Positions 43,056 to 44,252 of a stretch of 44,252 nt of DNA are shown here, piece by piece; positions within the stretch are counted from its first letter, which is position 1, and every line of letters begins with the position of its first letter. The translations under genes were made by a program, and so were the position numbers. The DNA comes from Zestomonas carbonaria (GTDB taxonomy: Bacteria; Pseudomonadota; Gammaproteobacteria; Pseudomonadales; Pseudomonadaceae), in assembly GCF_904061905.1 (NCBI RefSeq), contig NZ_CAJFCI010000031.1:46010-90261 (forward strand). Direction: 5' to 3'. The notes below the pieces were generated by a model. That model had not been told where the DNA came from. It saw nothing but the letters and a program-made list of their open reading frames with translations, and made no database searches.

Positions 43056-43123
43056 GGGGCTGTGTGTTGGAAACATCCTCGTCTCTTTGTCTGGCATGAA
43101 AAAGCCGCCGGTAATAGAGTCTC

Positions 43124-43142
43124 TTTCAAGGAAACTTTGAAA
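43124..43142. promoter_or_regulatory. TTTCAA-N7-TTGAAA dyad before the LysR gene
   Basis: This symmetrical motif ends 11 bp before the LysR start codon and overlaps where its ribosome site would be. It fits an autoregulatory LysR site; a second copy near the oxidoreductase promoter was not seen. Confidence 0.5.
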
Positions 43143-43153
43143 ATGGGTCCGCC

Positions 43154-44065
43154 ATGCTGCGCCTCGACGACCTGCAACTCTTCGTCCGTACCGCCGACGC
43201 CGGCAGCCTGTCCGCCGCCGCGCGGGCCCTCGACGTGTCGCCGGCGGTGGCCAGCGCCGCGCTCAAGCGCCTGGAGCATGAGCTGGAGGTACGCCTGCTG
43301 GTGCGCTCGACCCGCAGCCTGCGCCTGACCGCCGAGGGCGAACAGTTCCTCGCCCATGCCCGCGCCGCCCTGCGCAGCCTGGCCGAGGGGCGCGAGCAAC
43401 TGGCCGGCGGCAAGGCGGCGATCAGCGGCGAACTGCGCCTTTCCGCACCCTCGGACTTCGGCCGCAACGTGTTGCTGCCCTGGCTCGACGCTTTCCAGCA
43501 GGAGCACCCGCAACTGGCCGTGCGCCTGCTGCTCGGCGACCGGGTCAGCGACCTGTTCCGTCATCCGGTGGACATCGCCCTGCGCTATGGCATCCCCGAG
43601 GACTCCAGCCTGGTGGCGCTGCCGCTGGCCGCCGGCAACCGCCGCGTGCTGTGCGCCGCGCCGGGGTATTTCGCCCGCCACGGCATGCCGCGCCAGCCGG
43701 AGGAGCTGCGCGGACACAACTGCCTGCTGTACATGCTCGGCGAGCGGGTCCACGACCGCTGGCGCTTCACCCTGGGCCGGCGCGAGACGAGCGTGATGGT
43801 GCGCGGCAACCGGGTCAGCGACGATGCCGACGTGGTGCGCCGCTGGGCGGTGGCGGGGCAGGGGCTGGTCTACAAGTCCTGGCTGGACGTGGCCGACGAC
43901 GTGCGGGACGGACGCCTGCAACTGGCGATGGGCGAATACCTGGGAGAGCCGACGCCGCTCAACCTGATCTGCACCCACCGCGCCCAACTGACCCGGCCGG
44001 TGCGGTTGTTGCGTGAGTATCTCCAGGTGCGTTGTGCCGAGGTGTTGGCCAAGGCGCCGTGGTAG
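43154..44065 (+). CDS. LysR-family transcriptional regulator
   Basis: This is a 303-aa LysR regulator. The DNA-binding domain begins MLRLDDLQLFVRTADAGSLS with ARALDVSPAVASAALKRLE as the recognition part. The effector domain (about 90-300) starts GELRLSAPSDFGRNVL and contains DIALRYGIPEDSSL, the wording of the CrgA/DsdC-like LysR subgroup that often regulates neighbouring quinone or aldehyde reductases. It is divergent from the quinone-oxidoreductase-like gene. A TTTCAA-N7-TTGAAA dyad lies just upstream of the start. Confidence 0.93.
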   Translation: MLRLDDLQLFVRTADAGSLSAAARALDVSPAVASAALKRLEHELEVRLLVRSTRSLRLTAEGEQFLAHARAALRSLAEGREQLAGGKAAISGELRLSAPSDFGRNVLLPWLDAFQQEHPQLAVRLLLGDRVSDLFRHPVDIALRYGIPEDSSLVALPLAAGNRRVLCAAPGYFARHGMPRQPEELRGHNCLLYMLGERVHDRWRFTLGRRETSVMVRGNRVSDDADVVRRWAVAGQGLVYKSWLDVADDVRDGRLQLAMGEYLGEPTPLNLICTHRAQLTRPVRLLREYLQVRCAEVLAKAPW

Positions 44066-44107
44066 TGGTCTTGGGGTGGGCTATTGGATGGCTGGGGCCT
44101 TGGAGTG

Positions 44108-44252
44108 GGACGTATGGCGCGCTCCCTCACCCCAGCCCTGGCTGCGCGCCCCGCTCCTGAGGGAGAGGGAGTTGGTCCGTGTGGCGGTCGTGGCACGTGG
44201 TTGCAGGCAGGGCACGTATTTACTCCCTCTCCCTCCGGGAGAGGGTTGGGGT
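44108..44252. repeat. CTCTCCC-type elements at the right edge
   Basis: CCCTCACCCCAGCCCTGGCT with GAGGGAGAGGGAG (44125-44172) and CCCTCTCCCTCCGGGAGAGG (from 44223) are two copies of the family seen throughout the window, in the gap after the LysR gene. The second runs to the window edge. Confidence 0.7.

Overview
The window is high-GC chromosomal DNA of a gamma-proteobacterium, almost certainly a Pseudomonas of the aeruginosa/nitroreducens/citronellolis kind. The evidence is the gene families (FecIRA, CueR/CopA, PhnWX, Mpl, UbiX, PhaJ4-like hydratase, HAE1 RND pump), strong G/C-ending codon use, AGGAGG-type ribosome sites and REP/REPIN elements of the GTAGGAG type. From memory, not from a search, the block mpl-ubiX ... 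DUF5629-like - oxidoreductase - MORN protein - MaoC hydratase - LrgA/LrgB - Lon-N protein resembles the PAO1 PA4020-PA4011 neighbourhood, and other parts resemble PA4778/PA4785-4786 (cueR, thiolase, reductase) and PA1309-1311 (phnWX).

Layout. 1-480: a tandem array of 151-bp REPIN units. 481-4465 (minus): an ECF sigma / FecR / TonB-receptor iron system behind a possible Fur site. 4618-8535: copper homeostasis, with cueR, copA, a small periplasmic protein and divergent copZ; copA and copZ carry near-identical CueR-type operators with 19-bp promoter spacers. 8733-11541: a divergent FabG4-like reductase and thiolase. 11689-17910 (minus): iron-containing alcohol dehydrogenase, aldehyde dehydrogenase, glutamine-synthetase-like ligase and an ExaC-type aldehyde dehydrogenase, which look like an amine/alcohol catabolic set. 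18172-22745: 2-aminoethylphosphonate degradation (phnX, an OPA-type MFS transporter, phnW) with a divergent LysR regulator. 23038-25627: mpl, ubiX and a small lipoprotein. 25851-28892: a complete TRAP transporter. 28893-29558: a three-copy 208-bp tandem duplication. 29559-34873: small hypothetical, oxidoreductase, MORN-repeat/C13-peptidase lipoprotein, MaoC hydratase, LrgA/LrgB and Lon-N protein. 34881-41341: TetR repressor, two-gene RND pump without an outer-membrane channel, and a Bcr/CflA MFS pump. 41326-41505: a GTG-started 59-residue gene. 41946-44065: a quinone-oxidoreductase-like protein and a divergent LysR regulator.

Nearly every longer intergenic gap is filled by one or more of six families of imperfect palindromic repeats, sometimes nested, and several reach into the ends of genes (a stop codon, a lipoprotein N-terminus, a duplicated gene tail). 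No rRNA, tRNA, CRISPR array, insertion sequence or prophage gene was seen. The least ordinary items are the MORN-C13 protease lipoprotein, the amine/alcohol cluster and the repeat architecture.
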